In this document: in pieces, positions 8,442 to 15,804 of the stretch
How positions within the stretch are numbered: position 1 is the stretch's first letter
Layout of the letters: every line of letters starts with the position of its first letter
Source: Mycobacterium sp.
Lineage (GTDB): Bacteria > Actinomycetota > Actinomycetes > Mycobacteriales > Mycobacteriaceae
Assembly (NCBI GenBank): GCA_018882965.1
Contig: VEQY01000001.1
Location: 1 to 64,000 of the forward strand
Length of the DNA: 64,000 bases
Reading direction: 5' to 3'
Notes under the pieces: generated by a model
The model's database searches: none
Seen by the model: the letters and a program-made list of their open reading frames with translations, nothing else
Told to the model about the DNA's origin: nothing
Program-made: the position numbers and the translations under genes

Positions 8442-9404
8442 TTACGGCGTCTGGCGAGACGGATCGGACCCAGACCGCAGCGGCACGATCGAGAAACGCT
8501 CGCGCACCTGTTCAAGCGGCAGGTGCGCCAGGGAGAGATGGTCCACCTGGCTGAGATCGGTCGTGCACTGCGCACCCCGGGCGAACCCTTCGCCGAGGAA
8601 CTCCGGGACTCCCTCGCGATCGAGGGTCGCCACCTTGGCGCGGATGTCGCCGTGGTTGAGGACGCCGGACTCGTGGATAGACATCGTCAGCAGGAATTCC
8701 AGCCAGTTGTGGCGGGAGTCGTTAGTCGCCAGCAGGAATCCTGATCGCGCAATCTCTCCCGGTGCGGTCGGCTCATAACCCGTGATCACGTGATTCATGT
8801 CGTGGTTGACGTAGTGGGCCGGTAGATGAATGTCGTCGCCGGGGAGTTCGATATTGTTGCGGCGGTAGAACTCCAGATATTGATAGCCCAGCGTGTCCTC
8901 GGGCAGATCACGCAGGGCTCGGAGGCGATCGGCGAGAGCATGATCGGGTTCATCGAGGCGAAGGTACCGATCCCGCAGGGACAACTCCGAAATCTCCGGC
9001 AGGATCTGTTGATAGCAGCGTTCCAGATCCGTTGCGGCCGCCTCGGCGCCCTTCACGATCGCGGTGCGTGTCGTCTCGATCTCCACGTTATCGATACCCA
9101 TCGCTGCGACGTACGCGGCTGCCAGGTCTGCCTGCTCGAGTGACATCGGGTGACGGCACAGTTCGAGGGTCATCATCATCTCGGCGAACCGCAGCCGCGC
9201 ATCGGGCCGCTGCAGCGCCGCCGCGGCGTCGTCAGCTGAGAGCGGAGTCAGGTTCGCGACGTCGATATCGTCGCGATTCCACAGATGCCGGGTGATCGAG
9301 TCCAGAACGATCATCTGCTCAGCGGTCGGCCCGGTGCTGATCGAGACACCCCCGAGAAGGCCGGCGACTACGGGGCCGACCTCGTCGTCGAGCAGGATCT
9401 GCAT
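8442..9404 (-). CDS. Coq4-like protein with helical TerB-like N-terminal region
   Basis: 320 residues; ATG preceded by GGAGGAG. Residues 1-125 are helical and acidic, resembling TerB/CCC1-type helical domains. The C-terminal half contains YVNHDMNHVITGYEPTAPGE, an exact match to the Coq4 zinc motif HDxxHx11E (H201, D202, H205, E217), followed by FLLATN and LEFLLTMS helices typical of Coq4. In ubiquinone makers Coq4 organises the biosynthesis complex and acts on quinone ring precursors. Mycobacteria use menaquinone, so the substrate here must differ. It lies 104 bp downstream of the tocopherol-cyclase-like gene on the same strand, a likely shared transcript. Confidence 0.8.
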   Translation of the reverse strand: MQILLDDEVGPVVAGLLGGVSISTGPTAEQMIVLDSITRHLWNRDDIDVANLTPLSADDAAAALQRPDARLRFAEMMMTLELCRHPMSLEQADLAAAYVAAMGIDNVEIETTRTAIVKGAEAAATDLERCYQQILPEISELSLRDRYLRLDEPDHALADRLRALRDLPEDTLGYQYLEFYRRNNIELPGDDIHLPAHYVNHDMNHVITGYEPTAPGEIARSGFLLATNDSRHNWLEFLLTMSIHESGVLNHGDIRAKVATLDREGVPEFLGEGFARGAQCTTDLSQVDHLSLAHLPLEQVRERFSIVPLRSGSDPSRQTP

Positions 9405-9508
9405 CGCGGGCTCCTCCGGTTGTGCGGAACGTGGATCGCAGCCCGCTGGCCCGGACTATGCGGCGCCAACTTACCGGAGCGGGCCGTCGCCGCGCGCCGG
9501 GGTCCGAG

Positions 9509-10471
9509 TCACTTCGGCCGGGTTCCGACTTCCAGGCCGGCCAGCTCCGAGGTACCGTCGAAGAGCACCCGGCCCGATTCGCGGACAGTGAGGCGCAACC
9601 GGCCCCCGAGGTGCTCGAAGTCGCTGTCGATGTTGCGGCGCTCGGCGGGCAGCGGTACCGGAAGCACGTGCGGCGGCAGATGCCTACCGTCACCCTCGAT
9701 ATCGATCTCGTATCGCGGGGAGCGCCCGTGCAGTGACCACTGGTTGTCGCCGATCCGCGACCGAACCAGCAGCGGGGGTGTCATCCGGATGACCCTGGTC
9801 CCGAGCCGCACGATGATCCCGTTGACGTCGCGCGCGATCGGCCCCAGGGACAGCAGACCGCCGGAGAAGGCGACGCAGACGTCCGCCTCGCCGAAATCGT
9901 GCGCCTGTCCCCACCACCACCGCAGCGGGAAACCGGCGCCCCAGTTGCGTTCGGCGTAGAGCTTGGCGTCGGTGAAACTCCACTTCTCCCCCGCGTACTC
10001 GACGGTGCCGCTTGCCCGGCCGCCCAGGTAGTAGGGGTGCCAGTACTGGTTGAGGAACGGGATCGCCGAGAACACCCCACCCCCGCCGAAGGCCTTGGGC
10101 CAGACGACCCGGTCGGCGAACTGCATGTCCAGTTTGAGGTCGCCCAGTGCGAAGCGCACCTCGTCGGCTCCGACCTCGAAGTTCTCGGCGGTGTCGCCCG
10201 CCGTCACGCGGAAGGGCGGGAAATGGGCGCGCGCACCCATCAGCGCCGCCGAACGCACCACCTGCCCCGGGTGCACGGCTACCGCGGTGGTAGACCAGTC
10301 ACCGCTCGGGTTGCGATTGACGCTGCACAGCGCGATCAGCGCCCGGCCGGTGGCCTCGTCGGAGACCCGCCAGAACCACCCCTCCATCTCGGTGCCGTGG
10401 GAGGGCAGAGGATTGCCGAACGGCACGTCGGCGCCGGTGCGCCGATAGAGGTTGACCACTTTCCCGAGCAT
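9509..10471 (-). CDS. Tocopherol cyclase-like lipocalin-fold protein
   Basis: 320 residues with features of the tocopherol-cyclase family: EGWFWRV near the N terminus, then a dense aromatic block (FLNQYWHPYYLGG), SGTVEYAGEKWSFTDAKLYAERNWGAGFP, and RWWWGQAHDF. This is the double lipocalin-like fold shared with CrtC/AttH-type enzymes that handle prenyl chains or carotenoids. No signal peptide. Tocopherol itself is not expected here; cyclisation or hydration of a prenylated quinone or isoprenoid is an inference. It begins at the divergent promoter shared with the thiol dioxygenase and its start codon lies inside a perfect inverted repeat. Confidence 0.8.
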   Translation of the reverse strand: MLGKVVNLYRRTGADVPFGNPLPSHGTEMEGWFWRVSDEATGRALIALCSVNRNPSGDWSTTAVAVHPGQVVRSAALMGARAHFPPFRVTAGDTAENFEVGADEVRFALGDLKLDMQFADRVVWPKAFGGGGVFSAIPFLNQYWHPYYLGGRASGTVEYAGEKWSFTDAKLYAERNWGAGFPLRWWWGQAHDFGEADVCVAFSGGLLSLGPIARDVNGIIVRLGTRVIRMTPPLLVRSRIGDNQWSLHGRSPRYEIDIEGDGRHLPPHVLPVPLPAERRNIDSDFEHLGGRLRLTVRESGRVLFDGTSELAGLEVGTRPK

Positions 10472-10483
10472 CTAGGTCAACCT
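10449..10483. promoter_or_regulatory. 9-bp inverted repeat flanking the start codon of the tocopherol-cyclase-like gene
   Basis: AGGTTGACC (10449-10457) and GGTCAACCT (10475-10483) are perfect reverse complements separated by 17 bp. The start codon (10471-10469, minus strand) lies in the loop. In DNA it could be an operator between the divergent genes; in RNA it could fold over the initiation region. No clear ribosome site precedes this ATG. Confidence 0.5.
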
Positions 10484-10603
10484 ATCGTGCCCACTGCGGT
10501 CGGCGCCCGGCGCTCGGCTCAGGCAGGTCCGCCGGATGGCCCCGGCTGGCAGCGTGGGCTCGAAATCGACACGCCGGTCGGTCCCCCGGCCCACAATGGA
10601 CGC

Positions 10604-11230
10604 ATGTCAGGACACGTCTCCCCCGGTGCGGTCGCCGCACCGGATACCGCGCCGCTTCGCGGGTTCGTCCGGGGCATGACCGAACTCGTCTCCGGCGACT
10701 CCGCCGAGAACGTCATCCTGGCCCGGGGTCGTGACCTGCTCGCGCAACTCATCGCCACGCAAGATTGGCTGCCGGAGCCCTTCGCCACCGCCCGCACGGA
10801 CCGCTACGCCCAATACCTCTTGCACTGCGATCCGATGGAACGCTTCAGCATGGTCAGCTTCGTATGGGGACCGGGTCAGCGCACGCCGATACACGACCAC
10901 ACCGTATGGGGACTGGTCGGCGTGCTTCGCGGCGCCGAACGCAGCGACACCTTCGAACTGCGTGACGGTCTACCCCGCGCGACGGGCGAGAGCCAGGTGA
11001 TGACGGCCGGGGAGATTGACGCCGTATCACCGACGATCGGTGACTGGCACCGAGTCACTAACGAATCCGATGGTGTGTCCATCAGCATTCACGTCTATGG
11101 CGGGAACGTTGGCAGACTTGCCCGTCACCGACTCGACGAAGAGGCCGGCCGCCTCGTCGACTTCGTTTCCGGCTACGACAACACCACCGTGCCCAATCTC
11201 TGGGGTAACTCCGCACCCGTGCCGTGCTGA
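10604..11230 (+). CDS. Cysteine dioxygenase-type thiol dioxygenase (cupin)
   Basis: 208 residues. The cupin metal ligands are visible: PIHDHTVWG (H97, H99) and GDWHRV (H149), with the spacing of bacterial cysteine or mercaptopropionate dioxygenases that use mononuclear iron. Downstream SIHVYGGNVG closes the barrel. The reaction is oxidation of a small thiol to its sulfinate with O2. Which thiol cannot be told here. It is divergent from the tocopherol-cyclase-like gene and convergent with the RipD-like gene 7 bp away; a class III aminotransferase 0.7 kb further on could handle the amino-sulfur product, but the two are not in one operon. Confidence 0.87.
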   Translation: MSGHVSPGAVAAPDTAPLRGFVRGMTELVSGDSAENVILARGRDLLAQLIATQDWLPEPFATARTDRYAQYLLHCDPMERFSMVSFVWGPGQRTPIHDHTVWGLVGVLRGAERSDTFELRDGLPRATGESQVMTAGEIDAVSPTIGDWHRVTNESDGVSISIHVYGGNVGRLARHRLDEEAGRLVDFVSGYDNTTVPNLWGNSAPVPC

Positions 11231-11237
11231 GCCAGGT

Positions 11238-11714
11238 TCAGGCGATGATGCGAACCAGATATGGCGCCATGTCGTTGGTGCGCACCGGCGACACCTTGAC
11301 GCCGGTTTCGGTGACCTCGAGCATCTGATCGTTCCCGAGGAACATCGTGACGCTCTGGCTGCCGTCAGGACCGTAGAAGATCAGGTCGGCCGGCAGAGCC
11401 TGGGCCGGAGTGACCTTCTGGCCGACGTTGTACATCGCTCCGGACGAGCGCGGCAGTTTGGCGCCGACCCCGGCGTAGACGTACTGAATCAGGCCGGAGG
11501 AGTCGAAACCGACGATTGTCGCGCCGGTTCCGGTGCCCAGGCTGGGCCCGTCGACGCCCCCACCGCCCCACGAGTACGGCACGCCCTGCTGGGCCATGCC
11601 CCGGGCGATGACGAAGCTGACCGCTTGCTCGCGGGTGACCGGTGCGGCTGACACGGCTCCGGTTCCGGCCACCAGGAACAGCATGCTGAGCGCAAGGGTC
11701 AGGATGCGCTTCAT
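11238..11714 (-). CDS. ripD: RipD-like NlpC/P60 protein lacking catalytic Cys and His
   Basis: I use the ATG at 11714, which has AGGTGA at good spacing; a GTG at 11723 is also in frame. The 158-residue product has a clear signal peptide (MKRILTLALSMLFLVAG, cut near SAAP) and one NlpC/P60 domain. The active-site block reads GFDSSGL, with Ser (S72) for the nucleophilic Cys, and the usual His position is Ser (S121, GSQSVTMFLGN). RipD of M. tuberculosis is likewise catalytically dead and binds peptidoglycan, so a non-hydrolytic wall-binding role is expected. The signal plus dead-site pattern makes the RipD assignment likely. Confidence 0.8.
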   Translation of the reverse strand: MKRILTLALSMLFLVAGTGAVSAAPVTREQAVSFVIARGMAQQGVPYSWGGGGVDGPSLGTGTGATIVGFDSSGLIQYVYAGVGAKLPRSSGAMYNVGQKVTPAQALPADLIFYGPDGSQSVTMFLGNDQMLEVTETGVKVSPVRTNDMAPYLVRIIA

Positions 11715-11848
11715 CGTTTTCACCTATCTCTTCTCGCTCTTCTCGATCGTCTCGGCTCCGGCATGCGCCGGGCCGGATTTTCTCTTCCACCACTGTGACA
11801 ACATCGCCGGGCTAGGTCATCCCGAGCGAGGCGTCTTCGCAGGGGGTT

Positions 11849-11899
11849 TGTCCGAACCGTGACGCAACGGTGTCCGAAGCGGCCCGGATGGTGTCCGAA
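11849..11899. promoter_or_regulatory. Three phased TGTCCGAA direct repeats upstream of the aminotransferase
   Basis: TGTCCGAA occurs at 11849-11856, 11871-11878 and 11892-11899, all in the same orientation, with start-to-start distances of 22 and 21 bp, close to two turns of DNA. The array ends 59 bp before the aminotransferase start at 11959. This is the pattern of a cooperatively bound activator. I know no named regulator with this exact site. Confidence 0.5.
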
Positions 11900-11958
11900 C
11901 AGTTGCGCTGTCCACCCGCGGCTGGTGCGCTGGCAAACTCCCGGTAGACTTCGCTCCC

Positions 11959-13341
11959 ATGACAGCGACCCAGACTGCCCTGCCCAGCGGGCAGGCCATC
12001 GATGCCGCGATCGCGGAGGGGCAACGGGCCTACGAGCTCGACCGTCAGCACGTTTTCCACTCGTGGTCCGCGCAGGCTCAGCTCAAGCCGATGACGATCC
12101 TGGCGGCCCAGGGCTCCTACGTCTGGGACGGCGAGGGCAACCGGCTGCTGGACTTCTCCTCGCAGATGGTCAACACCAACATCGGTCATCAACACCCGTC
12201 AGTGGTGGCGGCGATCGCCGAGCAGGCCGCGAAGTTGTGCACCATCGCCCCGGCACACGTCAACGCTGCCCGGTCAGAGGCAGCCCGGCTGATCGCCGAG
12301 CGCACCCCGGGTGACCTCAATCGGGTGTTCTTCACCAACGCCGGCGCCGACGCTGTTGAACATGCGGTGCGCATGGCGCGCCTGCATACCGGACGCTACA
12401 AGGTGCTCTCGCGCTACCGGTCCTACCACGGCGGCACCGACACCGCGATCAACCTCACCGGTGACCCACGCCGCTGGGCGAACGACTACGGCAGCAGCGG
12501 CGTCGTGCATTTCTTCGGGCCGTTCCTGTACCGCTCGGCGTTCCACTCCGACACCGAGGAGCAGGAGACCCAGCGTGCGCTCGAGCATCTGGAGCAGAAG
12601 ATCGCGCTGGAGGGTCCGGCGACCATCGCCGCTGTCATATTGGAATCGGTGCCCGGCACCGCCGGCATCATGGTCCCGCCGCCCGGATATCTGGCGGGCG
12701 TGCGCGAGATCTGCGATCGCCACGGCATCGTCCTCATCGCCGACGAGGTGATGGCCGGCTTCGGCCGGACCGGAAAGTGGTTCGCGATCGACAATTTCGA
12801 CGTCGTGCCCGACCTGATCACCTTCGCCAAGGGCGTCACCTCCGGGTACGTGCCCCTCGGCGGTGTGGCGATCAATGATTCGATCTATGCGACCTTCGCC
12901 GACCGGCCCTACCCCGGCGGGCTGACCTACTCGGGGCACCCGCTGGCGACGGCGTGTGCCGTGGCCACCATCAACGCGATGGAGGACGAGGGCATGGTCG
13001 CCAACGCCGCGCGGATCGGCGAGCGGATCCTCGGTCCGGGTCTGCGGGAACTCGCTCAGCGGCATCCCTCGGTCGGCGAGGTCCGCGGGCTCGGCGTGTT
13101 CTGGGCGGTCGAACTGGTCGCCAATCCGGCCACCCGGGAGCCGCTGGCCCCCTACGGCGGTTCCAGCCCGGCGATGAATGCGGTCCTCGGAGCCTGCAAG
13201 GCGGGTGGGTTACTGCCGTTTGCGAACTTCAACCGCATTCACGTCTGCCCGCCCTGCAACGTCAGCGACGCAGAAGCCGCCGAGGGTCTTGCCATCCTCG
13301 ACCAGGCTCTCGAGGTTGCCGACCAGCACGTCACCGGCTGA
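11959..13341 (+). CDS. Class III PLP-dependent aminotransferase
   Basis: 460 residues, full length for the omega-amino-acid aminotransferase group. PLP-binding features: NAGADAVEHAVRMAR for the phosphate, LIADEVMAGFGRTG with the pyridine-N Asp (D262), and FAKGVTSGYVPLGG with the Schiff-base Lys (K291). The N-terminal HVFHSWSAQ...DFSSQMVNTNIGHQHP recalls taurine- or beta-alanine-type aminotransferases, so the amino donor may be an omega-amine or amino-sulfonate; this is a similarity guess. It is a single gene with its own phased-repeat promoter, convergent with the small membrane protein that follows. Confidence 0.87.
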   Translation: MTATQTALPSGQAIDAAIAEGQRAYELDRQHVFHSWSAQAQLKPMTILAAQGSYVWDGEGNRLLDFSSQMVNTNIGHQHPSVVAAIAEQAAKLCTIAPAHVNAARSEAARLIAERTPGDLNRVFFTNAGADAVEHAVRMARLHTGRYKVLSRYRSYHGGTDTAINLTGDPRRWANDYGSSGVVHFFGPFLYRSAFHSDTEEQETQRALEHLEQKIALEGPATIAAVILESVPGTAGIMVPPPGYLAGVREICDRHGIVLIADEVMAGFGRTGKWFAIDNFDVVPDLITFAKGVTSGYVPLGGVAINDSIYATFADRPYPGGLTYSGHPLATACAVATINAMEDEGMVANAARIGERILGPGLRELAQRHPSVGEVRGLGVFWAVELVANPATREPLAPYGGSSPAMNAVLGACKAGGLLPFANFNRIHVCPPCNVSDAEAAEGLAILDQALEVADQHVTG

Positions 13342-13355
13342 TCGGCCGGTGCGGA

Positions 13356-13661
13356 TCAGTACGGCGACGTGTGCTGGGTCAGCACGAAGAACAGCAGTCC
13401 GAGGCTGATCAGCAGGTTCAGCGCCAGCAGGATCGCCCCTGACACGACGGCGGCCCGAACCCAGCGCTGACGTCGCCGCCCGCGTTGCGCATGACGTTGC
13501 TCACGCTGGAAAGCAGTCGCCACCAGCGCGAAGTCCATGTCGACCAGTTCCCGGGGGGTGGCCGCTCCCCCGGCGGCGATCTCGCGCAGGCGAGCGGCCG
13601 GGAGATGCACCCCCACCGCGCTGAAGCGGCGGCTGAGCCGCCGATCGGACCACGTCGTCAT
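13356..13661 (-). CDS. Small tail-anchored membrane protein, unknown
   Basis: 101 residues from the ATG at 13661; upstream in-frame codons overlap the divergent promoter. The first 60 residues are soluble and mildly charged (RELVDMDFALVATAFQ), then a basic QRGRRRQRW patch and a single hydrophobic helix (VVSGAILLALNLLISLGLLFFVL) close to the C terminus. That arrangement places the body in the cytoplasm. It is divergent from R2lox with 92 bp between starts. I recognise no family. Confidence 0.7.
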   Translation of the reverse strand: MTTWSDRRLSRRFSAVGVHLPAARLREIAAGGAATPRELVDMDFALVATAFQREQRHAQRGRRRQRWVRAAVVSGAILLALNLLISLGLLFFVLTQHTSPY

Positions 13662-13753
13662 CGTGGTCCAACTGTAGGGCGGCGCGGTCTGGCGAGGAGG
13701 CAAAAGTCGGGCCTAAGCTGGTGGCAACCCGACAAGCTGACAGGGAGCACACG

Positions 13754-14710
13754 ATGACGCGCACGATCGCACACGGGAATCGGACCGGTTACGCCACCCT
13801 CGGAGCCGGAGGGTTGAGCCGCGATTCCTTCCCCCTGAGGCTCTTCATCAAGGGCAGCGCCAAGCAGTGGAATCCGGCCGACATCGACTTCAGCCAGGAT
13901 GCGCGGGACTTCGCGGCGATGACCGACGACGAACGAAAGATGACCACGATGCTGGCCTCCCAGTTCCTCGCCGGCGAGGAATCGGTCACCCAGGACCTGC
14001 AGCCGTTCGTCGCGGCCATGGCCGCCGAGGGCCGGTTCGCCGACGAGATGTACCTGACGCAGTTCCTCTACGAAGAGGCCAAGCACACGTTGGCGTTCCG
14101 GCTGTGGTTCGACGCCGTCGGCCTCTCGACCGACCTGCACGAGTTCATCGAGTTCAACGAGCCCTACATGCAGATCTTCACTCGGGAACTGCCCGCCAGC
14201 CTCTACGCACTTGAGCAAGACAGCGGTCCGATCAATCAGGTTCGCGCCTCGGTCACCTACAACCACGTCGTCGAGGGATGCCTGGCACTGACCGGGTATC
14301 ACGGCTGGAACAAGGTGTGTAACAGCCGCGGGATCCTGCCGGGTATGCAGAAGGTCATCAAGCACATCGGAGACGACGAGCGCCGGCACATGGCGTGGGG
14401 CACCTTCACCTGCCGCCGCCACGTCGCGGCTGACGACTCGCTGTGGCAGGTCGTTCAGGATCGCATGGCTGAGTTGATGGGCCCGGCGATGGAGACCGTC
14501 GCGGTCAGTTTCGGGATATTCGACAACAAGCCCCCGTTCGGTATCGACCCGGCGGAGATGGGCGCCTACGCGGCCGACAAACTGTCTCGCCGCCTTGGCG
14601 CCATCGAATCCGCCCGCGGTGCCGACTTGCGGCTCATCGACCGCGACGCTTCTCCCGAGGCCCTCGAGGAGCAGTTCCACACCGAGGACCAGATGGCCCT
14701 CAGCGGCTGA
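13754..14710 (+). CDS. R2-like ligand-binding oxidase (Mn/Fe)
   Basis: 318 residues, homologous to M. tuberculosis Rv0233. Every residue known for the heterodinuclear site is present with a constant offset of seven: E75, E108, H111, E174, E209 and H212 as ligands, plus V78 and Y169, the pair that forms the tyrosine-valine ether cross-link. This distinguishes it from true ribonucleotide reductase R2. The family binds a long-chain fatty acid and performs two-electron oxidations; its physiological substrate is unknown. ATG at 13754 with a GGGAGC site. Cytoplasmic; transcribed alone. Confidence 0.93.
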   Translation: MTRTIAHGNRTGYATLGAGGLSRDSFPLRLFIKGSAKQWNPADIDFSQDARDFAAMTDDERKMTTMLASQFLAGEESVTQDLQPFVAAMAAEGRFADEMYLTQFLYEEAKHTLAFRLWFDAVGLSTDLHEFIEFNEPYMQIFTRELPASLYALEQDSGPINQVRASVTYNHVVEGCLALTGYHGWNKVCNSRGILPGMQKVIKHIGDDERRHMAWGTFTCRRHVAADDSLWQVVQDRMAELMGPAMETVAVSFGIFDNKPPFGIDPAEMGAYAADKLSRRLGAIESARGADLRLIDRDASPEALEEQFHTEDQMALSG

Positions 14711-14740
14711 CCCTGACGGGGGAACTGATTCAGCAGCGAC

Positions 14741-15658
14741 TCAGAAGTGGTAGGTGTCCGACGGGGCGGGCACATGCACGGCCTGATCGTCGAACTCCGA
14801 CACCTGGATGCCGTAGGCGCGCGCTAGGCCGATGATCTTGTTCGCGCGCGCGATGCGCGGAAGGTCTGAGCCGTTGCGGATCTCGCCGCCGTCCCGCTCG
14901 AACTCCGCGAGGAACTCCTGCGCCCAGGTGATCTCGTCCTGGGACGGCGACAGGCCCTCGTTGACGGTCGGGCACTGGTCAGGAGTGAGGCAGATTTTGC
15001 CGGTCATCCCGAACTCGGCGGACACCGCTGTGGCCTCACTCAGCTTGAGCGCGCTGGAACCCACGGTCGGACCATCGATCGCGCCAGGCAGACTGGAGGC
15101 CTTGGCGGCGATGGTGAACCGCGAACGCGCGTAGGCCAGGGTCAACGGGTTCTCGCCGAACCCGGTGTCGCGGCGGAAGTCGCCGATGCCGAACGCCAGC
15201 CGGAAAGCACCCTTGGTGGCGGCGATCTCGGTGATGCGCTCCAGGCCACGGGCGGTCTCGACCAATGCCACGATCGGGATGTCCGGCAGCCGCTTGGCGG
15301 TCTCGGTGACGTGGTCGACGGACTCGACCATCGCGAGCATCACCCCGCCGACCGAGGTCTGTGCCAGCATGGCCAGGTCGTCGGCCCACCACTGCGTGCC
15401 GAACCCGTTGACCCGAACCCAGTCGCTGTTGCCGCCGGCCAGCCACCGGACCACGTTCTCGCGGGCGGAAATCTTGTCCTTCGGCGCGACCGCGTCCTCG
15501 ATGTCGAGCACGACGACGTCGGCTCGCGACCGGCTGGCGGGTGCGAACTTGTCGTACTGAGCCCCGTTGACCAGGAGCCAGCTGCGGGCCAGCACCGGGT
15601 CGATGCGGGTGCCCGCGCCCTGCGCGTCGGTGTCCCATCCGTTGACTTGGTCGTACAT
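14741..15658 (-). CDS. CitE-like CoA-ester lyase (HpcH/HpaI family)
   Basis: 305 residues from the ATG at 15658 (MYDQVNGWDTD); the frame extends further upstream but would overlap the divergent MFS gene. Core motifs: VVVLDIEDAVAPKDK (metal and substrate Glu/Asp), WVRVNGF with the CoA-phosphate Arg, ALVETARGLERI and AFGIGDFRRDTG. This is a TIM-barrel lyase like CitE, cleaving short branched hydroxyacyl-CoAs such as citramalyl-CoA or malyl-CoA, with Mg. No citrate-lyase partner subunits are nearby, so it works alone, as for mycobacterial CitE. Confidence 0.85.
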   Translation of the reverse strand: MYDQVNGWDTDAQGAGTRIDPVLARSWLLVNGAQYDKFAPASRSRADVVVLDIEDAVAPKDKISARENVVRWLAGGNSDWVRVNGFGTQWWADDLAMLAQTSVGGVMLAMVESVDHVTETAKRLPDIPIVALVETARGLERITEIAATKGAFRLAFGIGDFRRDTGFGENPLTLAYARSRFTIAAKASSLPGAIDGPTVGSSALKLSEATAVSAEFGMTGKICLTPDQCPTVNEGLSPSQDEITWAQEFLAEFERDGGEIRNGSDLPRIARANKIIGLARAYGIQVSEFDDQAVHVPAPSDTYHF

Positions 15659-15804
15659 CGGAGTCGCCCTGGTGCCCTTCCTGCCGCCGAGTTGCCGCTC
15701 CATCATGGCATTGCTGGCCGGGAGCGCCAACCTCGGTGTCGTTCGGGGTCGATATCTGCCTGAACCCGCCACCGAGGCCCCGGCTTCGTGTTAAGCCTGG
15801 TGCC

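Noticed and set aside
10471..10483. IdeR iron box at the tocopherol-cyclase-like promoter
   Set aside because: TAGGTCAACCTA resembles part of the iron-box palindrome but lacks the central bases and full 19-bp symmetry.
10604..13341. Complete taurine-biosynthesis cluster
   Set aside because: No cysteine-sulfinate decarboxylase or transporter is present, and the genes are not cotranscribed.
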